64,000 bases of DNA from Heliocidaris erythrogramma. Taxonomy: Eukaryota; Echinodermata; Echinoidea; Camarodonta; Echinometridae. Of the stretch, positions 22,215 to 34,320 are shown piece by piece. Position 1 is the first letter of the stretch, and each line of letters starts with the position of its first letter. The stretch covers positions 14,128,283-14,192,282 of the forward strand of contig CM046861.1 in NCBI GenBank assembly GCA_025617745.1, given 5' to 3'. The position numbers were made by a program, and so were the translations under genes. The notes beneath the pieces are model-generated. The model worked only from the letters and a program-made list of their open reading frames with translations, had not been told where the DNA came from and ran no database searches.

Positions 22215-22490
22215 TCGCTGGGGGGGGGGGGGGGGCGATTGACATGAACCTTGACGTGAATACTATACTACTGCGCCTCGAGCCTATTATGGCTTCATTG
22301 TATGGAGGAGAGAGAAAGGAGGGGGGGGGGGGGGAGAGCGAGAGAAAGAGAGAGGGGTGAAGGGGGGGGGGGGGGGTCAAGGAGAATGAGAGTGACAAAG
22401 GAAGAGAGACTTGGGATAGAGAAAAGGGCGAAAACTAGGAAGACAGACAGACAGAGAGGGAGAGAGAGAAAAAGAAAGATAGATACGTAG
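22215..22490. repeat. G-runs and GA-rich repeat
   Basis: Three G-runs of about 12-15 bases lie near 22221, 22320 and 22363, within a GA-rich strand. No coding. Confidence 0.85.
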
Positions 22491-22867
22491 ACGCATATTT
22501 CAATAATAGGTAATTTGATTTGTTTTGTAAAGTACTGTTACACCTTCAAACTTCACTCATGTAAAAGTCATTCTATATTATCCACTTACATTAAGATGTA
22601 ATTTCACTAACAATTATGATGTCATTACACTGGTTATGCCGTTATCATTTGCAAAGTAAACGTATAATGATAATTTAGGAGAAATCAATAAATCAAGTAA
22701 TGCCTAAGTTCTATAGGGAAGCCATAATTGCGAGTTCGATGCCGCCCTTCTTTTACACTTTACCGAGTCCTCATATCTCATGAACATCCTAACATTAACC
22801 CTATAACCATTGCCCTATTGCTAGAAGCTCATATTCTTCTTATGCAGGGGATACTCAAGATGCATTT
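22491..22867. other. Unique spacer
   Basis: Nothing recognised. Confidence 0.4.
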
Positions 22868-23040
22868 ATTCAAACCGCCCTGAGGTGCTTAAAGCATTCA
22901 AGGGATTACTTCCTGTATACCAGGTACCAATTAATTAACTACACCAGGGTCGAGAGTGGTAAATGCAGATTAATGTCTTACCAAAGGACATACGTGTTGC
23001 GGCTGAGACTCGAACCGTGAACCATTTAATCCACGTAACA
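22868..23040 (-). mobile_element. tRNA-derived SINE, copy D (diverged)
   Basis: The body motif TTAATCTGCATTTACC (inverse of 22963-22978) and a B-box-like GGTTCGAGTC near 23010 identify a strongly diverged copy of the ATT-tailed family. The 5' head is poorly preserved. Confidence 0.6.
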
Positions 23041-23334
23041 TGGAGACACGGAGCAATTGATGGTCGGATAACCACTAAACTGATCACGAAAACAAAACGC
23101 TCTCCTTGAAGAGCAGGACAATGACAAAGATGACGACACCTTGAATCCAGGGACCTGTTCGACGTTGTTTTTTACTCGTCCATGCTGAATAAATAAGACA
23201 GGACCATGGGATTGTAAATAATACCTGTTGTTTTGGCATTCGCATGTATATTCAGGTGGGATGCGTGCTGCCGAATCGCACGGTGTCGTGAAAGAAGATT
23301 TTATCTGTCCCACTTCGTCTCTTTCAGTTCTTTT

Positions 23335-23740
23335 CTCTCCCGCTATCATTTCCCCCCTCTCTCTTCCCCTCTCTCTCCCCTCTTCCCCTCACTAATAGCT
23401 CCATCTCTCTCTCTCTCTCTTTCTCTGTCTCTCTCTGTCTTTTAGTCTCACAATTTTTTTTTGCTCCTTTGCTATTTCTCTTACTGTTTCTCTCCTTGTC
23501 ACCAACTCAGTCTGTATATCTGAATGCAACTCCCCACCTCCTCTCTGTTATTATCTCTCTGGCTATCTGTCTCTGTCTGTCTGTTTGTCTCTATTTCTGT
23601 CTCCGTTTCTCTATCAGTTTGTTTGACTATGTGTGGTGTTTTCTCTCACTCTCTATTTTTTTATATCTCCTGTCTCACACCACCCCCCCCCCCTCCACTC
23701 CGCCCTTTCTCTTGCATCTTCAACGACCTGCACGGATAGC
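23335..23740. repeat. Pyrimidine tract
   Basis: CT-rich plus strand with TC and TG/TC subrepeats and a C run at about 23683-23693. Open frames on it are Leu/Ser/Pro artefacts. Confidence 0.85.
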
Positions 23741-24182
23741 AGGTAAATAATGATGGAACCCCGATCGCAGGAAAGGTTATCTACTTGTTCGGCTCTCATG
23801 TTTAGAGATGGCAGTAAGTACACTTGTTAGAGTCACTCCACACAGAGATGAGCTCTGTACAAGGCGTGTTTGTGAAAATATGAAGAACGGATTGGAGACA
23901 AGAAAGAGAACTAAATCGAGACGGAGAGACAAGGAAATGCCGATTTAGACATGCGATAGTGAGAAAGGCTGGGAGGAGGGGGAGAAGGGGGGGGGGGGGG
24001 GGGCTACGACTCTTTAGCTGAGCTTTTTCTTGAGATAGAGACGGTCAGACATAAACTCAAGATCCATTGGTTACAATGAGAAATGATTTATTGGTACAAT
24101 AAAACAGAAGAACGACAATACAACGCCATTTCAAAAAAAAAAATTGGGTACAAACAATGTAACACTTTTTTGGCAATAAATA
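23741..24182. other. Spacer with G-run
   Basis: A G run of about 16 bases ends near 24003. No gene recognised. Confidence 0.45.
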
Positions 24183-24184
24183 TA

Positions 24185-24383
24185 CACTGTAAAAAAAAAA
24201 GTCTAGTCATTTTTTTTTTGCCAGATCGCCTGGTCACATTTTCTTAATCAGATGCAAGTCATTATGACTAGCCAAGGATTCTGTTAAATTCAAACCCAAA
24301 TTTGGCAGTTCTGACTAGAACAGTTATTCTAGTTAAATCTGACTCGATTTTAGTCATTATTTGCCTAGATTGTTTTTAGAGTG
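24185..24383. mobile_element. TA-flanked miniature element, CACTGTAAA-ended, word CTAGTCA
   Basis: Flanked by TA at 24183-24184 and 24384-24385. The ends are CACTGTAAAAAAA and, inverted, CACTCTAAAAACA. CTAGTCA or TGACTAG occurs repeatedly inside in both orientations. A related, inverted copy at 34321-34560 shares the end AGTCTAGTCATTTTTTT and GCCAGATCGCCTGGTCAC. Confidence 0.7.
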
Positions 24384-24543
24384 TATAATTCCTGACTACA
24401 CTATAAATCACCTATAATTTGAAACATCAGCCAAAATATTATTAGAAATAAGGTAATAGTACTGAAAATATGAGAAATATTGGATACAGGGGAAAACGTT
24501 ATATTGATATTTTCATAGTTTTACGTGGGTCATTGAATCCACT

Positions 24544-24794
24544 TTAACCCTTTCAAGGCCGACGGGACTTTTCAGTCCCAGATCAGACTAAGCTTGTTTG
24601 TAAAAAAATGCCATGCATTCTTCACCCCTCTTCCTGTCTGATGGGACTTTTGAGTCCCTATTCAGTGATTTAATTAACACTACATTTTTTCCACCTTTTA
24701 AAAAATTCTGTCATATTTAGTATGAAAATAGTGCAGACAAAAATCACAGAACATATCTGAACATTTCACCATAATTTGGGATTGAAAGGGTTAA
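24544..24794. mobile_element. piggyBac-type miniature element (TTAA, CCCTTTCAA ends)
   Basis: TTAA at 24544-24547 and 24791-24794 flanks a 243-base unit beginning CCCTTTCAA and ending TTGAAAGGG. TTAA target sites with CCC-starting ends are the piggyBac hallmark. GGGACTTTTSAGTCCC is repeated inside at about 24564 and 24641. Non-coding. Confidence 0.7.
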
Positions 24795-26177
24795 ACAAAA
24801 TGATTGAAACAGTGGGATAATCCCGATATTTGTAGAGATAGGAGAGGCAAGACACTTCCATTTCTGTCACATCATGTGACTAGCCAAATGTGATAAATGT
24901 GTGTTCCACTTACCCCAATTCCTTAATCTTCAGTCATGCATCTAATCAAATTTGGATGGATTTATCACTCAGTCTACCAGCACACAACCGGAGCTGACAA
25001 AGACGGAGCATTTGCTTGTGTGGGTGTGTGTGTGCATGTATAACGGTAGTTGCCCGTTTGTTTTGATGGTTGTGTGTGGGTGTGCGTGTGTGTTTGTGTG
25101 TATCTGGATGTGAGTGAAAGGTCGGAATAAATAACTCTTAATCTTGTCACTTACAATTTTTTTGCCGGAAAAGGACAATATTGGACCGATTTCCTTAATC
25201 TTCTTTCTGAGTGTTTGTTGATAATCATTTGCCTAAGTCCCGGTTGGTTAATTTACGACACTGAAAACTTTCCATTATTAAGCACTTTCACAATCATGAC
25301 AACGTTTCCTAATATTAACATATTTTCGTGAAAATGGTTTCAAAACGATCAATAATAATACGAGAATCTAAGGGTTAACTCCTATCATTTCCTTGTATCC
25401 GATTTTATCGACATTATCCATTACTGACTTGTTGTAAAGTGCATAGAGAATTTATTTTCATTATTATCATTATTATCTAAAGCGGTCGCAAAGAACAGAG
25501 ATAATGGTCTCGTTAACATGTATAAGTTACATCATGTGATACATACATGCATATATTATACATGTATCTATTTTCTTTCTTTTAATAATATTTTACCGGG
25601 ATTTTATCATCTACTCATCCAGGGAGTATATCCGAAGGATTTTCCATCTCTTATCGTTTAGGGTGAATTCGTTTCCCAAAGGATTTGGTGAAAGCGATTA
25701 TCTCCCTGACATAAGAAACAAAGTGATGTTTAATGGTGATACGAGCAGACGTTTATAGAAGCAGTATTATTGCGTTGCCATGGTAACTAGTCACTCAAGG
25801 ATGATGTTCATGTGAGATATGTAGATATGATATCTTGAGAGACGACGATAACCTTCTCAATATCTTCACACTGCGTTCAGCATCAACTTGAAGTTCTTGC
25901 AGGGGATTTTTTTTACAAATTGGTTCAATTACATTTGTTACTCGGTAATTCCCTATATAGATATGGTGGTGATGTAAAAATGGCGAGAAATCAATATTGT
26001 TATCATCATTTCGTATTTCTTGAACAACTAATTACAAGTGCATCAATGTAAAAACAACCTTTATCCTATACTCAGTTATTATTTTGTATATATGACCGTA
26101 TTTTCTTTAAAGCACGGTTTATGCAGATGAAATCGATTTACTGTTAATAAAAGGAGAGGAGTTGTTAAAAGGGTACT
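24795..26177. other. Spacer with (GT)n
   Basis: GT-rich microsatellite at about 25015-25110. No gene recognised. Confidence 0.45.
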
Positions 26178-26756
26178 CACTGTAAAAAAAAATATTTGTA
26201 TTTTTACAGGGGAAATATACAAATTTGTTCTGTTTATTATAAATACAGCAGTTGTGATGTTATTTTTACATTTTTTTCCGTAAAAATACCTCATTTGTAA
26301 TTGCGAAACTGAGTTACATCAGAAACTTGTGTAATTTTACAGTTTAATTTTTTTACCTTAATGTATTGTAGGACTCGGGTTCCAACGCAATAGACCTGTT
26401 TACTAAGTGATTCAAATTTTATGCATACTTTTGAAACAAAAGTTGTTCTTGACAACCTGAAAGCTTGCCAGAGGCTTGTCAGACATAGCAACAAGTAATG
26501 TATGCAAACTGGATTCCAAGTATTGTAGTTCATTCATTAATAACAGGTTAATGGAATACCTCGTTACTAGCTCCCCAGGAAAGAAACATCCATAAATCAC
26601 TTAGTAAACAGGTCTATCACATAATGAATCACATCTGAATTACAGATCTGAAATGTATGCTAAAATTACATACAGCTTGTGTTTTTACAGCAAATTTCTG
26701 GCGACTCTGCTGACATCAGATTTCTGTAATTTTACAGTACTTTTTTTTTTACAGTG
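26178..26756. mobile_element. CACTGTAAA-ended element with nested insertion
   Basis: The ends are CACTGTAAAAAAA and inverted CACTGTAAAAAAAAAA. The inner word is TTTTTACAG/CTGTAAAA in both orientations. The nested element at 26390-26617 interrupts it. No coding frame. Confidence 0.7.
26390..26617. mobile_element. Nested miniature element with 23-base perfect ends
   Basis: ATAGACCTGTTTACTAAGTG at the left is exactly inverted at the right end (to 26617), giving 23 matching bases. It lies inside the CACTGTAAA-ended element, so it arrived later. Confidence 0.75.
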
Positions 26757-27519
26757 TGAAGCAGTTAATTAGAAGGCTTATTTGAGGGGCTTGAGGGAGA
26801 CAAGCCTGTGACAGGGTGGAAGGATACCACCTAAAAAGGAGAATGTGATGATCGAAATACTGTAGCCTGTTGTATGAATATTATCAGCGTATCAACAACA
26901 ACAAAATAGGCCCGGGTTGAACGATCTATTCTTCATTCTGGAGATTGGAACATTATAGTACTTTCAACTATCGTCTATATTTTTATAAGTATATAATACA
27001 ATACATATACAATGTAATATAGTATAGATTGAGGAGTTTAATAAGCAAGCCACACAGGCAGAAACAATCAATACAACGTGTGGATTTGAATGATATGATT
27101 ATTCTGCTTTCCAAAAATATATATTTCAAAAGGCAGACGAAGTAGTATTACAAATAAATGAATTTCCATGACAAGACAAGTTAATGCACACTCATCAGAT
27201 GAGCGTAAACACAATCTTGATGACAAATCTTCAGTATCGTCTGTCAGATATTACGATCATCTAACTTAAGTTCAATGGACACGTTTGGTTATTATCTTTT
27301 ATGACTTAAGCAAACAGTATCGCATGCTTCCTGTGCGACACGCTCAGTTTCTCTTCTTTGATGACGTCACACTTCGGAGGAGCCGGCTCCATCAATTCCG
27401 GTTACACTAGTACTTTTGTCATTACAGTGAAAGTTGTTTGGAAATGTTTTAAAAAAAAATCTTTTGATTCCCATGTGGAAAAACATAGTAGCAAAGTCAT
27501 TCCCTGAGAAGGATTGCTC
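26757..27519. other. Unique AT-rich spacer
   Basis: No gene or strong repeat recognised. Confidence 0.4.
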
Positions 27520-29208
27520 TTAAAGGGACATCCGCCCTTATTACAAGAAGCAGAGAAATTAAAGAAACAGGTCAGTGAAGGTTTGAGAAATATTCGATAA
27601 GAACTAAAACAGTTATGATTTCTTAAAGTTGTAATCAATCAAAAACAAATTGGCAAATCCGTGACGTAGCTTGCAAGCTCCTCTCCAATTTGCCCTGTAC
27701 CCATTAATTTCCATTTTCACTTAACAAAATATTCAATCATACATGCACCTTAGACATAATTATCGCTTATATGTCTTTATACAAAACCTATACAAAAACT
27801 GAGAAAATGACAATTTTATGAAATTTTCTGTACTGAGCAAATTGGAGAGAAGCTCGCAAGATACGTCAAGCAGTCGCAATTTGTGTTTGATTGATTACAA
27901 CTTCGAAATTTCATAACTTAAGTTATTTATTATCGGATTTTTCTCAAACTTTCGCTAATCTGTTTCTCTAATTTTCTTCATCTATTCAAATAATTTTGAT
28001 ATAGGTTTTTCCCGGCCAATTTCGCACTTTTTTCAGTCAATTTAATAAAACGCTCATTCAATTTAGCAAAAACATCGTTTACAGCATCTTCTGACATTCA
28101 AAAGTGTATTTAAGTCATTCAAATTAGCAAGTATGTAAGAATCATTCAAATTCATCGGCAACTGCCGAAAGGACATCTCGGGCATTCAAATTCACAAATA
28201 GGTAGTTAAATTTGGAATATGTTCATTCAATTTAACACTCAGGTTATTAACCCCCTGTTTTGTTTATAATTCCTCCTAAACGAGGCTGATTTCGAATTTG
28301 ATTTCCTTCTTGAGTCCATACTATAGTAGACCTTATTGTCCTGTAGGCTACTTGCAAATTTTAAAGGATGGATTGTATTTGGTAGATTTCCCAAAGCCAC
28401 GCATGTTGGGGGAATATAATTGAAGGGTTAATTTGAAAACAGAGGTTTACTTTGAACGGGAAGATTCATGCACCTAAGTATAGGCGACAATCTCCACAGA
28501 GGAAGGAGTAGGCAACACAATGTCAGAAAACCAGCATTTCCTTATGCTTTTTTAAAACGTTTTTTTATATCTGTTTAGAAGATTAGGTTAAGATTGTTTT
28601 TATCATCTCCTGGATGTAAAGAGCTTCATTTGTCTGTTTGTCTTTTAAAATGTTCTCTAAAATTTAGTGTATCCTTAATAACAAGGGGAAAAAATTATAT
28701 TTGTAAGTTCTTTCTACATTTGTTTTATGTTTTTGTATAGTCATGTATACATCCACGACCACCCGACAAAAAATGAAAAGACCTTTATTCACTCAAACGA
28801 TGTGATCTTTAACATTCGCCATAACCAAAAACAAGTAGACCATAGAAAAATACCTTAAATAATCATGTTAGGGAAATTTTAACATTGAATGCTCAACACG
28901 CTACATTCGATGCCACAAAATTTATTCGAATGCATGCATGAACGGGTTTGTTGAGTGATCACGTGACCATGCGATGCTAAATTGAATCAGGGCTTTATGA
29001 ATTACGTGCGTGACCTATGAATTTGAATGAAAAAGTGTTAATTTGAATGCTTCCGAAATGAATTCGAATGCACAGATTGTGATTTAACCTGCCGAATAGC
29101 AAGGCATGACGAAAATCGTTGAAATGGAATGCTCGTAAAATGAATTGGACTGACAAAGTTGCGAAATAGAACCGGGAAAACCTATACTAGGATGGAATTT
29201 CCCTTTAA
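27520..29208. mobile_element. TTAA-flanked element (AGGG family) split by a nested element
   Basis: TTAA at 27520-27523 and 29205-29208. The ends are TTAAAGGGACATCCG and inverted TTAAAGGGAAATTCC. Without the nested unit at 28004-29182 it is about 500 bases. Its long arms (27540-27690 and inverted 27835-27990) share GTTGTAATCAATCAAA and CTCTCCAATTTGC. Related to 35751-36314 and 55515-56922. Confidence 0.75.
28004..29182. mobile_element. Nested element with TATA duplication and inverted word arrays
   Basis: Flanked by TATA at 28000-28003 and 29183-29186. The ends are GGTTTTTCCCGG and inverted GGTTTTCCCGGT, continuing through TTTCGCA and TCAGTC. The left arm holds repeated CATTCAAATT and the right arm the inverse AATTTGAATG. 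Near 28774-28797 on the minus strand, GTGAATAAAGG then CATT resembles the core of the core-and-word elements, weakly. No coding frame. Confidence 0.65.
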
Positions 29209-29735
29209 AATGCTCTCATACTTCAAATATGACTAGAATCGCAACAACGGACGAATGTTGATGCTACATGTTTTTAGTCCCGTGTACTTACATCTGTGTC
29301 CAGTGCATTTCAGTGGTATTTTCAGTAAAATATATCATATTGTGCTATATACGCGTGCATATCTACGAAAGACATGTACACACAAAGCTTTGAAATTGAG
29401 TCTTTTTGTTGAAATTATCAATATATGAAGTAGGTAGTAGGATTATTTCACAAGAAATATAAGTCACAATATATCCCAAAATCATATGTCAACATATAAA
29501 TTATAACCCCCTCAATGTTTGTATACGTTCCTTTTGGTCCTTCCCCTTTGCGGGGGTTCCGTAACTTCATTTAAATATCAAGCGATCCAGATGATATGTG
29601 GTGCTAATATGCGTGTCCAAGCGGCCTCATTAATCAGTTGTTAAAACTCCATCCTTCTCCCATTATTCAATGCTCAACCCATTAACGCAGTGCAGAGGGT
29701 GATAGTGGTTTCCCTCAGGTTTACGAAAGACAGTC
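29209..29735. other. Unique AT-rich spacer
   Basis: Nothing recognised. Confidence 0.4.
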
Positions 29736-30055
29736 AGAGGAAGAGATCGAGATCGAGATCGAGAGGGGGAGAGAGAGGGGATGGGAGGGGAACAAGAAAA
29801 TAGAAAGAAAGAAAGGAAGAGATATATTATAGAAAGACAGAAAGTAGGAGATATATTATAGAGAGATAGAGAAGAGAGGGGAGGACGAGAAAAAAAGGAA
29901 AGAAAGAAAGGAGTAGAGAGAAAGTAAGAGATATAATATTAGAGAGAGAGACAGAGAGAGAGAGACGGTGGTGGATACAAATATTAAGGGAAAGAGAAAT
30001 CAAGAGGAACGAAAAGAGTATGGATATATATATAATTATATATATATATATATTA
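29736..30055. repeat. Purine tract and (TA)n
   Basis: GA/GAAA-rich plus strand at about 29740-30015, then TA repeats at about 30024-30053. No coding. Confidence 0.85.
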
Positions 30056-30294
30056 TTTAAAGGAAGTAATTGTGTGAAACAAAATGAGAGAGAAAGCGAT
30101 TTTTTTTAAACGGATTATTAATTTGTGTGGATAATGACGATAACCCTAAGTTTTCCTATCCTCCCTTGAGATTGGAAAGCAAACAATCTTGTCTTGTACC
30201 TCCTTGCTGACAGTATGTTCACATCAATGAAGAAACCTTTTCTAATACTCTTGCTTATTTTGATTACTAATTTCCCCCCCCCCCGAAAAAGATT

Positions 30295-30305
30295 TAAGTG
30301 GATGT

Positions 30306-30336
<31 letters not shown>

Positions 30337-30345
30337 GGGTGCTCA
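30295..30345. repeat. (GT)n plus G-run
   Basis: GT repeat followed by about 19 consecutive G. G-quadruplex-capable. Confidence 0.85.
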
Positions 30346-30659
30346 TGTTTTTTCACTCTTACCTCCCATGACGTACGTGTCCCTCAAAAATCAAGCTTTA
30401 TACAAATAATCACGTATTCCCACCCGTAAATCGATTTCAAATCACACCAGTGATGGTCAAATTCTTTTCAGTTCGGTCAGTTCAGTGTAAGGATTCCTGT
30501 TGCACCCTGGCAAAACATGGACAGTGATGACGTCACAATGAGGACTGGCAGGGGAATGGACGTGGACGAGACACATACCGTACTGCTCGTGCTCACTTCT
30601 TTCGCGAGTCGGCCTCCATCGTAACACCTTGATATACATGTATCTCTTTCTTCTTCGGA

Positions 30660-30970
30660 TCCTCCTCCTCATCTGTCTATCCTTATCCCTTCTCTCTATG
30701 TCTCTTTGTTCTTTCTTTTTATTATAATTTGTGTATATATTTTCTTCTCATTTTCTCTCCATCATATCTATTTACTGTCTCTAATTTCAGTCCTATCCAT
30801 GTTCCTTTCTCACTTGCTTTCTTCCTCCCTTTTCCTGGCGATCACACATTCCGGTCATCTGTCATTTTGTTTTTCTTTCTCTTCCCCTTTTCTTATTTCT
30901 ACTCACTTTTGTATTTTTTCCTGAGAACAATGCCTTCCCATTTCCAGCTTCCTTCCCCCCCCCCCCCCGC
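30660..30970. repeat. Pyrimidine-rich tract with C-run
   Basis: CT/TTC-rich plus strand ending in a run of about 14 C at 30955-30968. Open frames are compositional. Confidence 0.8.
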
Positions 30971-31765
30971 TCATTACTGCATTGTCTAGTCTGGTATCAT
31001 CACAGTTTGCAAAACTCAATAAAGTTGAAATAATTGGTAATGACATTCATATATTATTAAATATTGATTTTTAATCGCATCTTACATTTTTGCTTAAACA
31101 TTTTATGTTACAGGTATTATTCTTCATTTTAATCGTAACATCATTATGTTTAGCATAATACAGTTGATTTACGATACACATTATAATCATACTACGGATA
31201 TGAGGCTCCGTGAGCGTGCATCAGCTCACAGTCATGTTATCTAGTCATTTTTTTAATCTCATAATTGTACAGTGTTAATGAACGGTACATAACAAATATA
31301 ATTATATGTCATACCTTAGGTTAACATGGGCTATGAAGTAGACAAGGTTCTGGATAAACCAAACCTGTATTGTTCCATTATGGTTTTTTTGTGTGTGTTG
31401 AAAACAGTAGGACATGGCTGAAAGTCTTAGCTTGTATATTGCCATGTTTGCACATATCTCAAATATGAGTGAAATTCTAACTGTTATTTGACCACTAGAT
31501 AGCATAAATAGGTGAGAAAATAAACGAATTATATGTAGTTGTGTGATTGGATTGCAGATGCCACTCTTTCCGATGGACGCGTTTGAAGCTTATAAAGAGC
31601 CCACGGCGATGAGTGACAATCTCTCTTCAAACAAATATACATGAACGTCTTGTGGGAGTACTTTGATGAAAATGAGGAATTGGAAGGAAAACATCCTCTC
31701 ATCATGCTCATATTCAACAAATAAACAGGATAACGTGAGCGGACCGGGGGTGGTTGCATAATATG
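30971..31765. other. Unique AT-rich spacer
   Basis: No gene or clear repeat. Confidence 0.4.
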
Positions 31766-32030
31766 TAGGACGGAAGAAATCCTATCTATTAATGTATGTG
31801 AAATTTTAAAATGCCTGTCGAATCCAAAAATATCTTTTCAAATGTCTTTTGAATTCCAAATGTCTGTTAAATTTGAATAAATGTCCGTTGAATCAATTAA
31901 TCTGTCAATTTAGAGATGTCTATTCAATATCTGTCGAATTCTAATGTCTGTTGAATTCCAAAATGTCTATTGAAATCTTGATGTCTGTTGATCCGTAATG
32001 TCTATCGAATGACGATGAATTGAAACGCCT
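31766..32030. repeat. Degenerate word array (ATGTCTGTTGAATTC)
   Basis: About ten imperfect, irregularly spaced copies of ATGTCTGTTGAATTC lie between about 31812 and 32015. GGACGGAAGAAA at about 31768 is close to the TGACGGAATAAA core. It may be one arm of a core-and-word element or a decayed minisatellite. Confidence 0.55.
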
Positions 32031-32669
32031 TGTTCTCTAACTGTAATCCGTGTCTTTTGATGCTTCGTGATTATCTACCAGCAACCAAAAATATAAAAGA
32101 AACACATAACACGCCATTGGTATGACGCCTAAAAACTTGACCCCAAAAATGAAAACTAATTTTAAAAAGCAACGACAAATTATCGACGTTCAATGCTGGA
32201 AACCTTTCTCCTTCGCTTCAGATATTACACGTCAACCTTCAGTTTGCCTCTAAATCAATAACAATTGTGTCAAAGCGTACCGCCCTAGTAGAACGGAGGT
32301 CATATTAAAATGCCGCCAGTGTAGTTAAGCCCCAGTTGATGTTTTTCTTCTCAAACAGCTAGATTCTAGTGCTGTCAACAAGCCGGTCTAATAAATCTTG
32401 TGCTTACAATTCCATCTTTTATTTGTGATTCTATTATTAAAACGGTATTGGATGCCCTTCAGTCGTTTATGAGCATTAATTGGTGCGATATATTGTCCCA
32501 CATTTACGGTAACATCTAATGTTGATGTGAACACATTCCAAATACTACTTTCTAGTCCATACGTTTGCTTCACCATTTTCTTAAAACATGGTCTCTACAA
32601 GTATCCTACAAGTACTTTCATACGTATAAATCGATGGTGATTTACTTAAAATTAATGTTGCAAAGTCGA
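32031..32669. other. Unique AT-rich spacer
   Basis: Nothing recognised. Confidence 0.4.
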
Positions 32670-33035
32670 AATGTGTTGGAATATCGGGACACGTAGGTGT
32701 TGAAACAGAGGGGTATCGGAACATAATGTGTTGGAACAAAAAGGTCGTAGGGCTAAAGCGGTGTCAATGGATGCGGGAACATATAAGGGTGACAGAACAC
32801 ACACTTGTGGAAATAATGGCTTTAGGAATAGAGGGGATGCGATTTCGGAACCTAGAACTATGGGGATGTGGGTGTAAAAACACAGGGATGCCATAGCAAA
32901 TGCATGTCGGAACAGACGGGTGTGGAAACAGTGGTTCCAGAACACGGATTTCGGAGCATATATCTTTGGGGAACATAGAGTTGCCAGAATATTAAAAGGG
33001 TGTCGGGATTAAAAGGGTGTCGGGCAACGGGGTTA
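32670..33035. repeat. Degenerate minisatellite (TGTCGGAACA-like)
   Basis: Many diverged copies of GTGTYGGAACAN(5-15)GGGTG span about 360 bases, all in one orientation. On the minus strand they translate as repeated Pro-Leu-Phe-x-His-like strings, which is why three overlapping frames are open. Copies differ at most positions, so the array is old. Confidence 0.65.
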
Positions 33036-34320
33036 GTTATGGGGAATCCAACATCACTTGACGGCAATCTTTTAACCCAGTGCCATACGGGAACGAAGTG
33101 GGTCCTGTGTTAAGCCTATGGGAATGAGATAATTCAGTAGCCAACAGGTTAATGGTGTGAATTATTACCAAGAAGACAAACACCGAGAGAAACCATTCTT
33201 CCAGGCAAGAAAATATATTATTTAGCAACAGCTACAGCAACATTTACTAGTACTTTTCAACAAGCGTTGGCCCCTTAATCATTTGAATAATAACAGCAGT
33301 TATTGCAAAATATTGATGAAAGCAAAATCTTTAAAAAAAACTATAAGCGATGATTACAAAAAAAACTTCGAATTTTAAGCAGTCCCTTTATTAGCAAGAG
33401 TAATTTTCATATTGGCAATTTTTTTCCATCCAAAACTCCACTTCTGGGAAAAATGCATCTTCATTCCCCTTTAATGAATCACTGTCTTGTATTAGGGAAA
33501 TATATTCACCATGCATGGTTCATACGGCACAAGTATAAACTTCTGATTAATGTAACGTATCTCAACAAAATATCTCCTTCCCTAGTCCAACCTAATCACA
33601 CTCAATCAACTGCATCTACATATTCATGCTTGCGGCTTATACGAAGTCACCGTGGCAGATTCAGAGGGGACGTAACCATTTTCTTTTTGACAAGCTTTTT
33701 TGACAAGCTATCCTTGAGTTAGAGTTACGGAATAGCATTTCGAGATTGACTGGTTCAAACTGATACTAAGTTATTTTTTCATGCATTAGATAGGTTGTTT
33801 CTACCAGCAAAATATAAAATAATATTAGTAGATATTAGTAGAAAAAATCCTCAGCCACGGATGATAGTAAGTATCTAAAGCTTAAAAGAAAAGAAATGAA
33901 AAGTCGACGAGATTGCAAAATTCACTTTAGCCGGTTCAATATTTTTCAGATACTAAATGGCGCTTTAAAAAAAAATTCCGACTACTTTTGGACGACCCTA
34001 CTATTCGCTAAGTATGCACATGTCACTGAGAGTCGAAATGTGAATATAGTTGATGAATACTTAACGATACTTTATAGGTTTTAATGAATATTAGTCTAAC
34101 AATTGAAGAGAATTGGAAGAACAGGTATCTCATTGAGGCTGCGAACATTTGGCAAAAGTCACAACTCTTGTTTTCACAGAGGCTGCCTGCATTGCACGTG
34201 GCTTCACCATACTTATCTGCTCATTAATATTGTGAACATTTTCTACCAAAGCTTTTGGTACATAATTTAAATCTATTTGAAATACTGAACATTAGCAAAT
34301 AGTTCTCTCTATAAACAATC
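33036..34320. other. Unique AT-rich spacer
   Basis: Short open frames only (e.g. 33453-33722), with no domain or splice context. Nothing else recognised. Confidence 0.4.
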
